Positions 34,275 through 45,960 of a stretch of DNA of 64,000 nt are shown here, piece after piece. The position numbers were made by a program, and so were the translations under genes. Source of the DNA: Haemaphysalis longicornis (taxonomy: Eukaryota; Arthropoda; Arachnida; Ixodida; Ixodidae); assembly GCA_013339765.2 (NCBI GenBank), contig CM023454.1, positions 41,735,177 through 41,799,176 of the forward strand, written 5' to 3'. Each line of letters opens with the position of its first letter. The stretch's first letter is position 1. The notes beneath the pieces are model-generated. The model saw only the letters and a list, made by a program, of their open reading frames with translations, ran no database searches and was not told where the DNA came from.

Positions 34275-34757
34275 GCAGCCTTCAAGTGGTTGCTAATCGC
34301 TGTTTCGCCCGGTGGAACGTGAAAATTTGAGGCCTATGACATGCACTTGCTCAGTAATTAGGTCGGCGGCTTCTTGGAGTGTATCTTGCAGCTTGCCCTC
34401 GGCCTCCGGTTTTAAGGTAGATAACGTAATGTCATCTGCATAGAAGGCTACCTTGGTATTTTGGGATTTGTTGTAGTTTCTGTGGTAGGTGGAGAAGGGA
34501 GAAAAAAAGTGGAGTGGACGGCGAACTGCCCCTAGCCGGTTGCCTCTGTCACCGATCAGGAAGGTGTCCGACTCCATGCCACCTATCTTGATTTGCGCTG
34601 TGCGTCCTGCCAAAAATGAGGGAATTTAGTTATAGGCGCGCTCACCGCAGTCGGTGCTGTATAGTGTAGCCAGGATCCCCTCCTGTAGCACGCTATCAAA
34701 AGCGCCTTTTAGGTCCAGTGCCAATATATCTCTAAGTGTTTCGGGTGGTCTTGTCAA
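34275..34757 (-). pseudogene. I-group LINE RT palm fragment
   Basis: On the minus strand: a decayed DLKGAFDSVLQEGIL block (about 34680-34740), then AGRTAQIKIGGMESDTF (34565-34613), RGNRLGAV and FYADDITL (about 34418-34445). The catalytic YADD is intact, but the piece is only the RT palm. It could be the continuation of the I-group element at 36641-38280 beyond the RTE insertion; the 118 bp repeat between them makes that uncertain. Confidence 0.75.
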
Positions 34758-34874
34758 ATATGCACGTGTATTGGCTTTTATGGTTTGCTTTGGTTTGTTT
34801 TTGTTTCACCCAGTAAAGTGTCACATGCCTTGAATAAGCTATAGCTGCTTGTGTTATATTTCATAATTGTGTTG
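34757..34874 (+). repeat. 118 bp direct repeat, right copy
   Basis: Matches 33965-34083; ends immediately before the RTE tail region. Confidence 0.85.
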
Positions 34875-34884
34875 TAGCCGGGCT

Positions 34885-36640
34885 TGTATAATTTTCATCA
34901 TCATAACCGGGCTTGTATAATCATCATCATCATCACCAGCCTATCTACGCCCACTGCAGGGCAAAGGCCTCTCCCATTATTCTCCAATTGCCTCGGTCCT
35001 GTGCCAACTGTGACCAATTTATCCCCTCAAACTTCTTGATCTCATCTGCCCATCTAACTTTCTGCCGCCCCCTGCAACGCTTGCCTTCTCTAGGGATCCA
35101 TTCTGTTACCCTTAATGACCAGCGGTTATCTTGCCTTCGCATTCCATGCCCTGCCCACGTCCATTTCTTGTTCTTAATTTCTACTAGTATGTCTTTAACA
35201 CCAGTTTGCTGCCTCACCCACTCCGCTCTCTTCTTGTCCCTTAATGTTACACCTATCATTTTCCGCTCCATTGCCCGCTGAGTCGTTCTCAATTTAAGTT
35301 GAACCCTCTTAGTGAGCCTCCAAGTTTCTGCCCCGTAGGTGAGCACCGGTAAGATGCAGCTGTCATACACTTTCTTCTTCAGCGACAATGGTAGGCTGCT
35401 ATTCATTATCCGAGAATGTCTGCCATATGCACCCTACCCCATTCTGATCCTTCTAATTATCTCTGCCTCATGGTTGCGATCTGGGGTCACAACTTGGCCT
35501 AAGTAGATATATTCGCTTACCACTTCCACTGCCTCGCCACCTATCTCAAACCGCTGTGCTGTCCCGAGGTTATTGATCATTACTTTAGTTTTCTGCATAT
35601 TACCTTTCAGGCCCACGGTTCTACTCTGTTCGCCCAATGCGGAAAGCATGCTTTGCAATTCGTCCCCCGAGTTAATTCGCCAAGGCAACGTCATCAGCAA
35701 ATCGGAGGTTACTGAGGTATTCTCCATTAACCCTTACTCCCACCTGTTCCCAATCCAACGTTCTGAATACTTCTTGTAAACATGCTGTGAATAGCATTGG
35801 AGAGATTGTGTCTCCTTGTCTGACACCCTTCCTTAAATATTTTACTGCTATCCCTGTGGAGGATGATCGTAGCTGTAGACCCACTGTAGATATCATCAAG
35901 TATTCTTACATAATGCTCATCTACCCCTGGTTCCGTAATGCCTGAATGACTGCTAGGGTTTCGACCACGCCAAATGCTTTCTCATAATCTATGAAGGCTA
36001 TATATAGGGGTTCAGTATACTCAGCGCACTTCTCTATCACCTGATTGATCGTGTGAATATGGTCCATTGTTGAATAACCTTTACGGAACCCTGCTTGTTC
36101 TTTAGGTTGACTTGAATCTAAGGTTGCAGAAATTCGGTTAGCGATTACCTTGGTAAATACCTTGTAGACGACTGACAGTAAGCTGATCGGCCTGCAATTT
36201 TTCAAGGCCTTCATGTCGCCTTTCCTATGGATTAGGATGATGTTGGCGTTCTTCCAAGATTCCGGTACCATTGCGGTCATTAGGCATTGCGTATACATGT
36301 TTGCCAGTTTTTCAAGGACAGTTTCTCCGCCATCCTTCAAGAGGTCTGCTGTTATCTGATCCTTACCAGGTGCTTTGCCCCCTTTCATTTCTTTCAAACC
36401 CTTCCTTACTTCTTCGGTCGTTACTGGTGGGATGTCTATCTCCTGTGAACTACTCTCTCGTTCGGCATTATCCTGTATGTCCTGGCTACTGTACAGATCC
36501 CTATAGAAAACCTCGGCCACTGTGACTATTTTATCCCTATTTGTGATGACATTACCTTGCTTATCCTTAAGTGCATACATCTGATTTTTCCCCACGCCAA
36601 GCAAATATCTGTAGCCAAATTGTCTTGGCCAGTTCTTTTG
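34885..36640 (-). mobile_element. RTE-type LINE, 5' truncated, minus strand
   Basis: Its 3' end at about 34915-34935 is a short (ATC)n array, the usual RTE tail. Reading leftward from 36640: CLAWGKIRCM, then a long open piece 36604-35921. That piece carries EEVRKGLKEMKGGKAPGKDQ, NCRPISLLSVVYKV, EQAGFRKGYSTMDHI and FIDYEKAFGVVE. Next come SPMLFTACLQE and RFADDVALA (35690-35820), EVVSEYIYLGQVVTP (35480-35530), and a 153-codon C-terminal piece 35406-34945 (YGAETWRLTKR...WAGHGMRRQDNRW). Frameshifts separate these. The endonuclease is missing. This is the best-preserved RTE copy in the window. Confidence 0.88.
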
Positions 36641-38280
36641 CGTAGGCAGACGCTTTTGCGTTTAGTTCTGCGATTGGTTTTCGTAGTTTTTTTGTGTCGG
36701 CGTTTCCATCGCTTGGTCAACTGCCGGCGGGCTTCCCAAGTTACAAGAAGATGATTTTCAATGGAGGTAAATTCTTCAGTGGTGGTATTTTCCATGGTGT
36801 GGCTGATGATGTCTCTTTGTAGTTGGGTGGTCCTACAACTGTAGCCTGGGTCGGACAGGGTAGAGGTCTTCCGGGATTTCTGAAAATTTTCACAGTTTGT
36901 TTGACGCGCCTTGCCAATGACTGACGTCTATAGGCTCGCTGTGAGTGCAATTTGGACAATATCACGATCCCATCAGAATTTTTCAGACACAAAACTCCAG
37001 GTGACCTTGAGTATAGATGGCTCAAGCACAAAAGCTATGTCAGGGAATGTATCCCTAGCTGTGCTTGTTCCTAGTCTGGTTGGATTGTCAGCGTCATTGA
37101 CAAGCGTCAGGTCTTTGTCCATTTGGAAACTAATTTCTTTCCCCGGGCTGAATTCCAATCGTAGCCCGTGTTTGATGTGCCGCACTGAAGTCGCCCAGGA
37201 TGAGGATTATAGAGCTTGGTTTGGAATTGCTTCGGTAAACGTGTCATGGAGGCCCCAAGGTTTTTTCATTCTGAGTCGACACTAACAGTTGAATATCCTT
37301 CACGTATGTTGACCGACTTGCGTTTATTGACCGACTTGGGGTGGACTTCTGTAAGTGTGTGTTTCAGTCCTCGCTGCGGTTTGATATAGGTGGGTAGCTG
37401 CGATGTTGTTCTTGAATAGAGTGGCTGTGCCTCTTCCCGTAGGATCTTCATACGAGATGAAGCCTTGTAGCTTGGCCTTCCCATTGATTTTTGAAGCAGG
37501 ATGATTTCACGTTTGCTTTGGAATATTGGTATAATTGCCAAATATCCCTTTTTTGAGAAGCTCTTGCAATTCCACTGCCATATCAGTCTTGTTTAGGCTT
37601 CTGTTTATTATGGTTTCATGGACCGGCCTGGGCTGACTGCTTGGCTGGAATTTGTAGGGACCGTGGGATGGCTTCAAATTGCAGTTGCTTTTGCTGTGTT
37701 TTCTGCTTGATTTGTAGCTGGAACTCTTGCATTGCGTTTTAAATTTGAGACAAGAGGTTAGCGGTATATTAGGCCTGGAGCTCAAGTGCAAACTGAAGAG
37801 CAGTTTGCTCGTACTTATCGGTCTCCATCTCCTTGTCCCTAGCTTGCTTGGGAACGTGTACGTGCCGAGCCTTTAGTTTAAGAGATTCAGCCGCCTCGTT
37901 AGGAGAGGGGCACGGGGTGTTGATGATGGGGCTTGGAGGTCTTGTTGGAGGCCTTGGATTGCTGCAGTGAGTGTGTGAATAGCCTTGGCCATGTTGGACA
38001 TTTCCTGAGCTCGTTGTTTTCCTTCAGAATTGGCTCCTCTCTGGCTGAACGGATTGCAGTAGAGCTTGCATTAGGTGTAAAAACAGATAAACGGGGAATA
38101 CGTGAGCCGTTTCTATTTTCCAGGTGACATAGGCTTTCTATGTGAGTCAAAAAGCATTGTAAGAAATGCTTGCATAAGTAGTCAGAAATTATGGCCATGG
38201 TATAGCAAACGCACATAAACAAATCTAAAGTAAATATCAATAAAAATGCCTAAAGCGCCTTGTTAAGCTTTCCCAACACA
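36641..38280 (-). pseudogene. I-group LINE 5' half: ORF1 end, endonuclease, linker
   Basis: Minus strand from 38240. ORF1 C-terminus first (MAKAIHTL-type region decayed, 37800-38060). The endonuclease lies between about 37545 and 36840: KLQGFISYEDPTGRGTATLFKNNIAATHP near 37400-37480, then LTLVNDADNPTRLGTSTARDTFPDIAF at 37010-37100. The linker is last (WEARRQLTKRWKRRHKK, 36690-36750). The element is cut at about 36640 by the RTE insertion. The catalytic SDH motif is not clear. Decayed by frameshifts. Confidence 0.75.
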
Positions 38281-38299
38281 ATTGCAGAACACAGAAAAG

Positions 38300-39655
38300 A
38301 GGAGCATGAGGACGAAGAAAACGTTTATTCATATCAAATAAGAGCGCTGTGAATAAAGTACTCAGTCCAAGACCTCAGAAGGGCTTGCTGTTGCCTTCAC
38401 CCTCTCGACGAGCCGAAGCTGACAATCAGGATCTTAGCTTGACAGCTCCCACTCCCACTGCTCTAAAGAGGGATTTCGTATTCTGTCTATATATTTATTT
38501 GCTGACAAGTCCACACCGTGTGATATAAAGTTGAGAGCTCTCCACAGTGAGGGCACGTGGATGTATACATTGTAGGAAATATAGCGTGAAGCCTGGTAGG
38601 GTGCAGAAAAGTATTGGTCTGTAGCTGCCTAAGTGAGGTGTCTTGCTCTTTTGTGAAGGATTTACGGCCTGGGGCATATATCTGTCAGGAAAGCCGATAA
38701 CATTGAAGGATATCCCTGTACGTGACTAATGGCTGGTTAAACCTCTGCTGACCTTCATGTGGAAACCGGCCGGCGAATTCGTGGGCATTCGTGTGAGCAA
38801 GAAGGTTTCCACAAAGACTGGAGTGGGCAGGTGTCCAGAGGATAGTCACATTTCTTCCAGGAGGATTTCGCTGGAGGATTTGAAGGTGGTTTGGGAAATT
38901 TGTCAACTTATATAATTCCGGAATGCTCCCTGTGATTCTGAGATGACAGTCATGGCTTCAGTTTGAGTGATGGCAAAGCGCAATGATTGTTTCTTCCGCT
39001 TCCAGTGTGTTGGTGCGTCTAAGTGTCAGGCTTGTGAGTGTTCGCGCCGTGTCGGTGAATACTGCTGTCATAGATTGCTCTCGGTCATAGTATGCCTCGT
39101 CTGTGAACACCACCCTTATTTTTTGCCCATAATTCCTCTCTAACTTTTCCGCTCTGGCTGTTCTTCGGCCCTCATTGTGCTGAGAGTGCATATTTCGTGG
39201 TAGGGTGGAATCTTTGCCTTTGTTTCTGATTACTGCGGGAATATCTTCCATGGCATGCCCCGAATTCAACTACTGAATATCCGAGACGGCGCAAAAGGTG
39301 ATGGCCAGTTGGAGTAGTGACGAGTCGTTGCTGCTGAGCGGTACGGTGGGCTTCTTTGAGCTCATCTAGGGTGTTGTAGAGTCCAACCCTGAGCAGTTTC
39401 TTGGGGGTGATGGGCTTATCGAAAGCCCGATGGCTTGTTTGTATGCTTTCCTGATTATTGCGTCGAACTTATTGCGTTCACACAGTTTTGAGTATGGCTA
39501 GGGAGCCATGTAGACAATTCTTGATACAACGAAAGCTTGTACAAGGCGAATCGTTTCTTATCCTTTCATTGCGTGCTTCTTGTTTGTGATACGATGTAGA
39601 ATGTGGGCGATTTGACTGTTCGAAGAGTCCAGATTGCGGATCACCTGAGAGTTAG
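38300..39655 (-). pseudogene. I-group LINE A, part 3: RT thumb, RNase H, C-terminus
   Basis: Minus strand: HILHRITNKKHAMKG and LVQAFVVSRIVYMAP (39510-39620), then KFDAIIRKAYKQAIGL (39425-39470). The RNase H domain is VVFTDEAYYD...TLEAEETIIALCHHS (38965-39115) with WTPAHSSLCGNLLAH (38790-38850). The C-terminal zinc-like region is at 38510-38640. AATAAA on the minus strand lies at 38324-38329 near the end. It is separated from part 2 (41175-41735) by the plus-strand LINE C. Confidence 0.8.
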
Positions 39656-39659
39656 AAGT

Positions 39660-41170
39660 CTTCTTGAAGGATCATGCCTACTATTTTCGTAAAGGTTGAG
39701 AATTTGATGAGGACCTCATCAAATTCTATTTCTAAGGTTGTCTCCTTACATTTGGACGGCCAGGACATCAAACCCGGCTCTTCAATCAAAATTCTCCGTC
39801 TCACCATACAAGCAAATACGCGGAACGATCTGACCTTATTCAAATTATCCAAGACGTTCACTCAAGTTACGCACATACTCCGACGCATCTCTAACCGCCA
39901 TCGGGGCCTAAAAGAACAAGATATGATTTGACTGATTCGAGCACTTCTGATCTCTAGAGTTATCTACGTTGCTCCAACCTCTGCCTCACGAAAGGTGACT
40001 TGGACGCTATTGACAAGTTCATACGCAAGGCATTCAAACAGGCATTGGGCCTACCTATGAACACCTCCACTCAGCGGCTTCTACAACTGGGTCTTCATAA
40101 TACGGTTTCAGAATTAATTGAAGGCCACCTTGCCAGCCAACGTGTCCGGCGCACTCAAACACCTGCGGGCTTTTGGTTACTCAAACGCCTACGACTCGCG
40201 CAACCCAGCATCTCTCCTGCTCTTCTTGTCCTCCCCGAGGCTTGGAGATCTGTCTGTAGCGGGTTCGCCCAAATACCGAAGAACATGCACCCTGATCCTC
40301 CACCCGGGCAGAAGACAAGCACGGAGTAAAGCCCACGAGAACATCTATGGGAACCGTCGGGACGTCGCGTATAGCAGACGCTAGCTCGTATCCAGGCGGG
40401 CATCACAAGGTTGCAACCGTCACCACCAAAATCGGCCCTTATAACCTGTGCGTCATTACCACGACATCCATGCATATTGCTTAGGAACTGGCGATCGCAC
40501 TCGCACTTATTCACACCAAGAGAGCGGTCATCTTAACCGACTCCCAAGCTGCCTGTCGGAGCTTCTTGGCGGGGAAGTGGCCCCACCAACTTTCCGCCTC
40601 CTCTCGCAACATCAGCCACAAAGAAACGTCGCCCTCGTCTGGACACCCGCCCACTGTACATTGACAGGCAATAATTTTGCCCATCATCAAGCCGGCAGCA
40701 CTCTCCTTCCAGGCCCTAGAAGAACAAGCGGAGTCCACACCACTGGTTACGTTTCAGGACATCACACAATACTATCGACTCGACAGGCAACGATTTCCTC
40801 AACCTCACTCCAAGCTGTCCAAATCAGAAGAAACAACTCTTCGTCGCATCCAAACGAATACCTTCGTCCATCCAATTCGCTTACACCACATGTTTCCTAC
40901 TCAATTTCCCGCCCAATGCACTTTTGCTCTCAGCCTGGCACACTCGTCCACATTTATTAGAGTGTACGCATAACCCTGAACTCCCCACCGTTTCCTTCCC
41001 CCCTCCCCCTCCATGAGCTGTGGGAGAACCTGATTACCAGCGACCACCTGGACGTCCAGCAACTGACTGGCATCTAGGGCGTCGGTCGCACGGTCATCAC
41101 TTGGATTCCCGGGCTAGGGAACCACTCCTACTTTATAAGGCTCATTAAAGTTTCATACTACTACTACTTA
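39660..41170 (+). mobile_element. I-group LINE C, 3' end, inserted in LINE A
   Basis: Plus strand: SIKILRLTIQANTRNDLTLF (39783-39845), RRISNRHRGLKEQDMI (39880-39930), FIRKAFKQALGLPMNTSTQRLLQLGLHNTVSELIEGHLASQRVR (40018-40150). RNase H follows (IALALIHTKRAVILTDSQAACRSFLAGKW, about 40490-40580, and WTPAHCTLTGN near 40640). The C-terminus is LRRIQTNTF...HHMFPTQFPAQC (40850-40920). It ends with ATTAAA and a (CTA)n tail at about 41155-41170. It is 5' truncated and orientated opposite to LINE A. Confidence 0.8.
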
Positions 41171-41174
41171 GTGT

Positions 41175-41735
41175 CTTTGTGTGGAGATTTTCGGCACCAG
41201 TAGGACTTCTAACTTCTGAGGGGTGCATTTGATGCCACCGTTTGCTGCTTAGGTTCGGACAACGTCTGCAGCCTGTTGTAATATGTCTTGCATTTCGCCT
41301 TCTCAGCCTTCGCATAATCTGTTCGTGATGTTGTCAGCGTATATTCCATGTTGCAGACCTGTGATTTGCTCCAGTTCCCTTGGATGGTTGATGAGGGCAA
41401 TTTTGAGGAGAAGCAGGTGAAGCACCACTCCCTTGGAGTGCCCTTGCATCTAATCGTTATGGGTTGAGAGCTCACACTTTTTTGGCTGCCACACGACCCG
41501 CTAGGAAGTCTCGAATGAATGGGTACATTCGTTATCCACAGCTAAGGTTATTAAGGTTCTGGAGGAATACTTCGTGCCTGACGTTATTGAATCTTCCTTT
41601 AGGCCTAGGGCCAAATTAGCCTTCGGTGCGAGCCAGTTGTCTCGGCCTAGAACATGTTTAATTTCCAGAATAATGTCTTGAGTTCAATGGTCTGGCCGAA
41701 AACCAAAGATTGTGTAGCACTCGTTGGGGTTCCTC
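41175..41735 (-). pseudogene. I-group LINE A, part 2: RT palm
   Basis: Minus strand: FGFRPDH-stop-TQDIIL (about 41660-41705), a FDNVRHEVFLQNLNNLS region (41540-41600), SSQPITIRCKGTPRE (41430-41475), GLQHGIYADNIT decayed (41325-41365) and GGIKCTPQKLEVLLVPK (41180-41232). It connects upstream to part 1 at 44165 and downstream to part 3 at 39655 once the two plus-strand insertions are ignored. Confidence 0.76.
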
Positions 41736-41739
41736 AAGG

Positions 41740-42305
41740 TAGCCCTGTAGTATGTTAACAGCAAGATGTAACACGAGAGGATGCAGGGCTCGACGGGCCA
41801 CACCGCCCATCGCACTCGACGGGCGGCATCTTCCCTGGCGGCTGACCGTGAAGTACGTGGGGCTGCTCATTGACTGCTGGCTGACATGGCTGCCAGCTGC
41901 CAAGCCCCTCAGGGCACGCAGGGCACGGGTGCTCTAAGGGGTGCGGCAGCTTCTGTCACAAGGCAACGGCTGCTCACACCAAGTGGCGTAGCGCGTGTTC
42001 CACGCATGGCCTCCGCAGCTGTGCTGTGAGCGCTTCCGCTCGCCTACCTGGGACCTCGACGCTGGCAGGAGCTGGAGATCATTCAACGCCGCGTCGTCCG
42101 CCTCTGCTAGGCCCTCCCTTTCCCGTCGCCGGTGGCGGGCACTTACACTGAGGCGGACACCTGGCCCATCGAGATTAGGGCCTTGCAGACGGGATTGACG
42201 CACATCCAGCGCCTGCTGACCGTACGCGACGGTGCTGTGCTACTGCAGAGGTTGCTGCGCTCCGCAGCTCCTGCGACGGTGCTGCGCTCCTGCAGAGCAC
42301 TGCTC
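41740..42305 (+). pseudogene. LINE D RT thumb (R1/I-like), inserted in LINE A
   Basis: GC-rich, unlike the surrounding LINE A. Plus strand: WRLTVKYVGLLIDCWLTWLPAAKPLRA (41840-41920), LCCERFRSPTWDLDAGRSWRSFN decayed, and AGTYTEADTWPIEIRALQTGLTHIQRLL (42132-42220). It is interrupted at about 42305 by LINE E and resumes at about 42940. Confidence 0.75.
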
Positions 42306-42940
42306 ACTATCTTCGAGGGAGAGAGAGAGAGAGAGAAAGACGTGCTTTACTTGAGGCCTGTGCGAGAGCATCTCTTGCTGTCTGCATCAGTGCTGGCCTG
42401 TGAGGGTGGTTGAGTCGTCAGGGAGGGCGGGTGGGATGGTAGGAGTGTCTGTGGTAGGTACCCAATACGCCTCTTGGGCCCTCGTCGGCATAGACAAACG
42501 TGGCAAGAGAGGTCCATAACAAAGTGAGCGTGGTGATGTTTTGTGTTACTGGTAGCACCCAGTCGACGTACGTCGTCGGACGAATGTCCTCGCGGGAGTG
42601 TATCGAGCGTGCGAGCACGGAAGAGAGCGTAACACTGGCAGTCCCACACCAAATGTTCGGCCGTTGCAGGCACGCAACACTGCAGACAGAGTCCTTCGCC
42701 GGGGTCATTGCCGTAGAATTTGTGGCGGAGCGCAGGTGAGAATGCGGTGTTGGTGGCAAGGGCGGCGAACCAACGTCTGTGTGGCCCGCGGTAACTTCTC
42801 CGCATGGGAGGAACAGGGCGCTCATGCTCTTCGGTGCGGTCTTCCTAACCTCACGAGACACCGGAGTATCTGTCGGCGTCGCTGCTGTGCGAGTGCTTTC
42901 CTGACAGTTACCTCGGGCGGGCTTGCATTACTGATGGGCA
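42306..42940 (-). mobile_element. LINE E, 3' end with (TC)n tail, inserted in LINE D
   Basis: Minus strand with a (GA)n/(TC)n tail at 42319-42336. A clean 152-codon frame at 42805-42347 reads ATNTAFSPALRHKFY, then CLQCCVPATAEHLVWDC, a CxxC...H...C zinc-like C-terminus of the LINE ORF2 type. The preserved frame suggests a fairly recent insertion. 5' truncated. Confidence 0.78.
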
Positions 42941-44160
42941 ATCGAGGAGGGTATCGAGGTTCCCAACCGACCCCGTCTTGAGCCGCCACCACCAGACACC
43001 GGGAAAGAAGCCCTGCAGTTCACCACGACCCTTCGCGGGGTCCGCAACCAGTGGAGCACACCACCCGATGCCATAGCAAACGAGGTGGCCGCCCTGCTGC
43101 AGGGCGAGCTGAGCTGCTACCTGCATCTCCTCATGGATGGCTCCGTCAAGCACAGCACTTGCGAGGGGCAGATGCGAGCGTGGTGCCTGAGCTGGGAGCA
43201 AGACGGAGCTGCCGTCTGCCCTTCCTCACTTCCTCCACACGAACGGAGCTGGCAGCGCTCCACCTGGCCGAAGACCTCCGTCTCGAGAGGGGCCCACACG
43301 GGGTGGTCATCCTCATGGGCTGCAGGACTGCCCTGCTGCGGCTGTACGCGGCCGATCAATTCACCAACAGCAGCGGCTTCGAGAGCGCTTCCTTGCAACC
43401 AAGCTGCCCACTGTGGCCTCCCGAGGCTGCGACCTACGGCTCCACAGGCTGCCGGGCAACGAAGACGCCGATGGCCGCGCCAGGGAGTCCCACCAGGAGG
43501 ACAATCCAGTCTCCAATGACGTCTCCGCATTCGACGAGGCCCGCACTGCCCAGGCCCGCATGGTGCAGACGATGCAACCCAACCCTCTGTTCGTGAGCGG
43601 TCTGGCGCCCAGACCCATTGCCCGCACGCATCAGCAGGGACGCCCGCTGCATGCTTCTCCGCAAGCGGCTCAACTGGTGAAATGTGGCGGAGCGTCTGCA
43701 CCGACACGGGCCCAAAGTCTCCCGTACATGTGTGAACTGTTCCGAACTGGATACGCTCGAGCACCTACTCTGCTTCTGCCCCCACCACTCGGGGCCGAGA
43801 GCAGAGCTCCACCTAGCGCTCCAGCGTCAAGGCCTTCCCAGCGCCGGCAAGGAGGACCTTCTGTTCCCTGAAATAGCCTGCGGCAACACAGCAGGAAGAC
43901 TTCGCTTATCTGCTTCATTTCCTGGAGACGACCGGCTTTACGCAGCGGCTGTAGTCCGGAGTGCGGTGATTAACTTATGTGCCCGGACTGATAGCTTTCT
44001 ATGACTGACAGCTCTCTTTATACCTTTCTCTCTCTCTTATTGTACTTTATCCTATCACTTCCCCTCTAGTTCAATTCCCCTGCACTGGGTTTTATGCAGG
44101 TGAGCTCCCTGCCGAGTTAAAAATGTCCCCAGTGATTTTCCTTTCCCTTTCCAGTAGCAA
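42940..44160 (+). pseudogene. LINE D RNase H and C-terminus
   Basis: Plus strand in several frames: EVPNRPRLEPPPP (42955-42990), LMDGSVKHSTCEG (43130-43170), TRTELAALHLAEDLRLERG (43240-43295) and VVILM.CRTALLRLYAADQ (43305-43360). Then RLHRLPGNEDADG, and CVNCSELDTLEHLLCFCPHH (43727-43790). The RNase H core keeps the first D and the E, but the expected CDS third-acid block reads MGC. 3' untranslated sequence ends near 44150. Confidence 0.78.
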
Positions 44161-44164
44161 ACCA

Positions 44165-45960
44165 CAATCACCACTAACCAATACATCAAGTAAGACAAAT
44201 TTGTCTCAGATTTCCTATGCTTGGGTATTTGCAAGGCTTTGGCTTGTCATCAATATTTGACAGAGCTGTGTGGGTGATTTGGCCCAATCGTGCTGATATG
44301 TTCTTCTGGATTTCTGCAAGGGCTGCCCAAACCTCTGCCTCGGTGATTGGGTGATTGAGGTGAGCGTTGGTGGAGCCACTGTACCGAGACGGGTGGAAAG
44401 GGGGTGAGCTGGGCATATAGCGCTATAAGAGAGCACGTAGCAACTCGTCTGTGGTTCCTACAAATTGGTGAATGATTCTTTTCATGGTTTTACTAGTTTC
44501 TCATTTTTTTTGTTTGGTCGATGAGGAATCAGAGCAGATTCCAAGTTTTGGAGGTGCTGAGAGTGCCTCGGAGCTCATCACAATTTCCAAACCAGTTCTC
44601 CTGGCAGAGCTTCGTGACGTGGGCCTCTCTTCCGCATTCAGTTTTGCAATGCGGAACGTAAGCTTCCGGTTGTGTTTTTGTATCCTCCATCGCCTAGTCA
44701 GGCTGTGCCGAGCTTCCAACAAATGAAAGAAATGGCTGTCTATAGCTGGAGTCTGAGTGGTGGTTTGGAGGACTCTGGTGGGGTTTTTATGTCTTCTCGC
44801 AGTTTCTGTTCTCAATTTTTGATGTCTTTGATGGGGTCCTTTGGTGTTTGTTGACGACTTTCCCTTAAAATATGCCAATCTGTGATTCGAGCTTCACTGC
44901 GATGCCTTCGGTAGATGGATCCCTGAAGCTCAGTCTCGATTGTCATGTGGTCAGTCTCAAGGTTTTCCTCCAGATTGTGCCAGGAGTTGGGTGGCGTTTT
45001 TAGCGAGAGTGAGGTCGGGGCAAGTATCCCGCAAGATGATGTTCCCCACTCCTGTGGGTTCACGAGATTAGTGGCTGGCCTCAGGTTCTCTTCATTCATA
45101 TGGTCTGCGACTTCCTTTCCTCGTTTATTAAAGTAGGAGAACCCCAGGTAGGATGAGCTGAATGGAGTTATCCTATTATAAGGAGGGGCTTGTGTGCGCG
45201 TTGGTTATCACCGTGGGGCACTGAGATGCGATACCGTCTCTTTCGTGTTCGGGCGACAGTAAACTTTGAGAATGAAAGAGCTGCACTCTTTTCGGGTTTC
45301 TGGGTGATTAGTTCCATGAACATGTGATCGTGTGATCGTGAGTGCAACCACGGTATATGGTCTTTGTAACCTTCGGGCGGGGTGTGCATAATTGTAGCCA
45401 GGAAACTTTGCAGCGGTGTTAGTTTCCTGAAGGTCCATAGTACCTAGGGGGTGATAAATGGAGCCAATGTATTGCTGCAGAGGTCCTTGCTTTTGATTGT
45501 GTCCACTACAAACCCTTTCCAGATGCGGAGGGTGGGGGGGTTACGTGTCCTGGGTCTAGCCAATGTTGACGGTGGACAGTTCTGTCGGTGTTGCATCACT
45601 TGATCCTGGGCGTTGATACGGTTTTTCTTTTCTCGCCGGACGACCGAGAATTGATGGCTGTTGGGCTTCGAGCTTATCAAAACGAGCGTGTATAAGCCTA
45701 GCGGTTTGTTGATGCTGAGTAGATAGCTCACTTATTTGTGCCGACAGGCTGTGATATTCCTCAGTCATAAGATTGGCAACTTGGTCGAATGCTTGTAGCA
45801 GCTCAGCTATATTCCCGGATTGGGCCATGTCTGGTGCGCTCGTAGTGGGAAGGAAGCGTCTGATTTTGGGGCAGATTCTACCTTGCGTTTTTTTTTCGCT
45901 GGGCGGAGAGCTTGGCTTAGCCGGGGCGCGAGGTTGTTGGTGTTTAATTAAGCATTTAAG
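44165..45960 (-). pseudogene. I-group LINE A, part 1: ORF1 end, endonuclease, RT start
   Basis: Minus strand. The ORF1 C-terminus is a 90-codon coiled-coil-like piece at 45828-45556 (MAQSGNIAELLQAFDQVANLM...). Endonuclease remnants run 45440-44880 (KPLLIIGD at 45170-45195; NLEENLETDHMTIET at 44935-44985, where SDH is TDH). The linker is ARHSLTRRWRIQKHNRKL (44665-44715). The RT start is HLNHPITEAEVWAALAEIQ (44310-44370) and NLRQICLT at about 44190-44213, where LINE D interrupts it. Confidence 0.78.

Noticed and set aside
39655..39665. Twin-priming inversion joining LINE A part 3 and LINE C
   Set aside because: Both sides contain the thumb, RNase H and 3' end, which twin priming of one element would not give; two separate insertions fit better.
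42319..42336. GA repeat as an independent microsatellite
   Set aside because: It lies exactly at the 3' end of LINE E, so it is better explained as the LINE tail.
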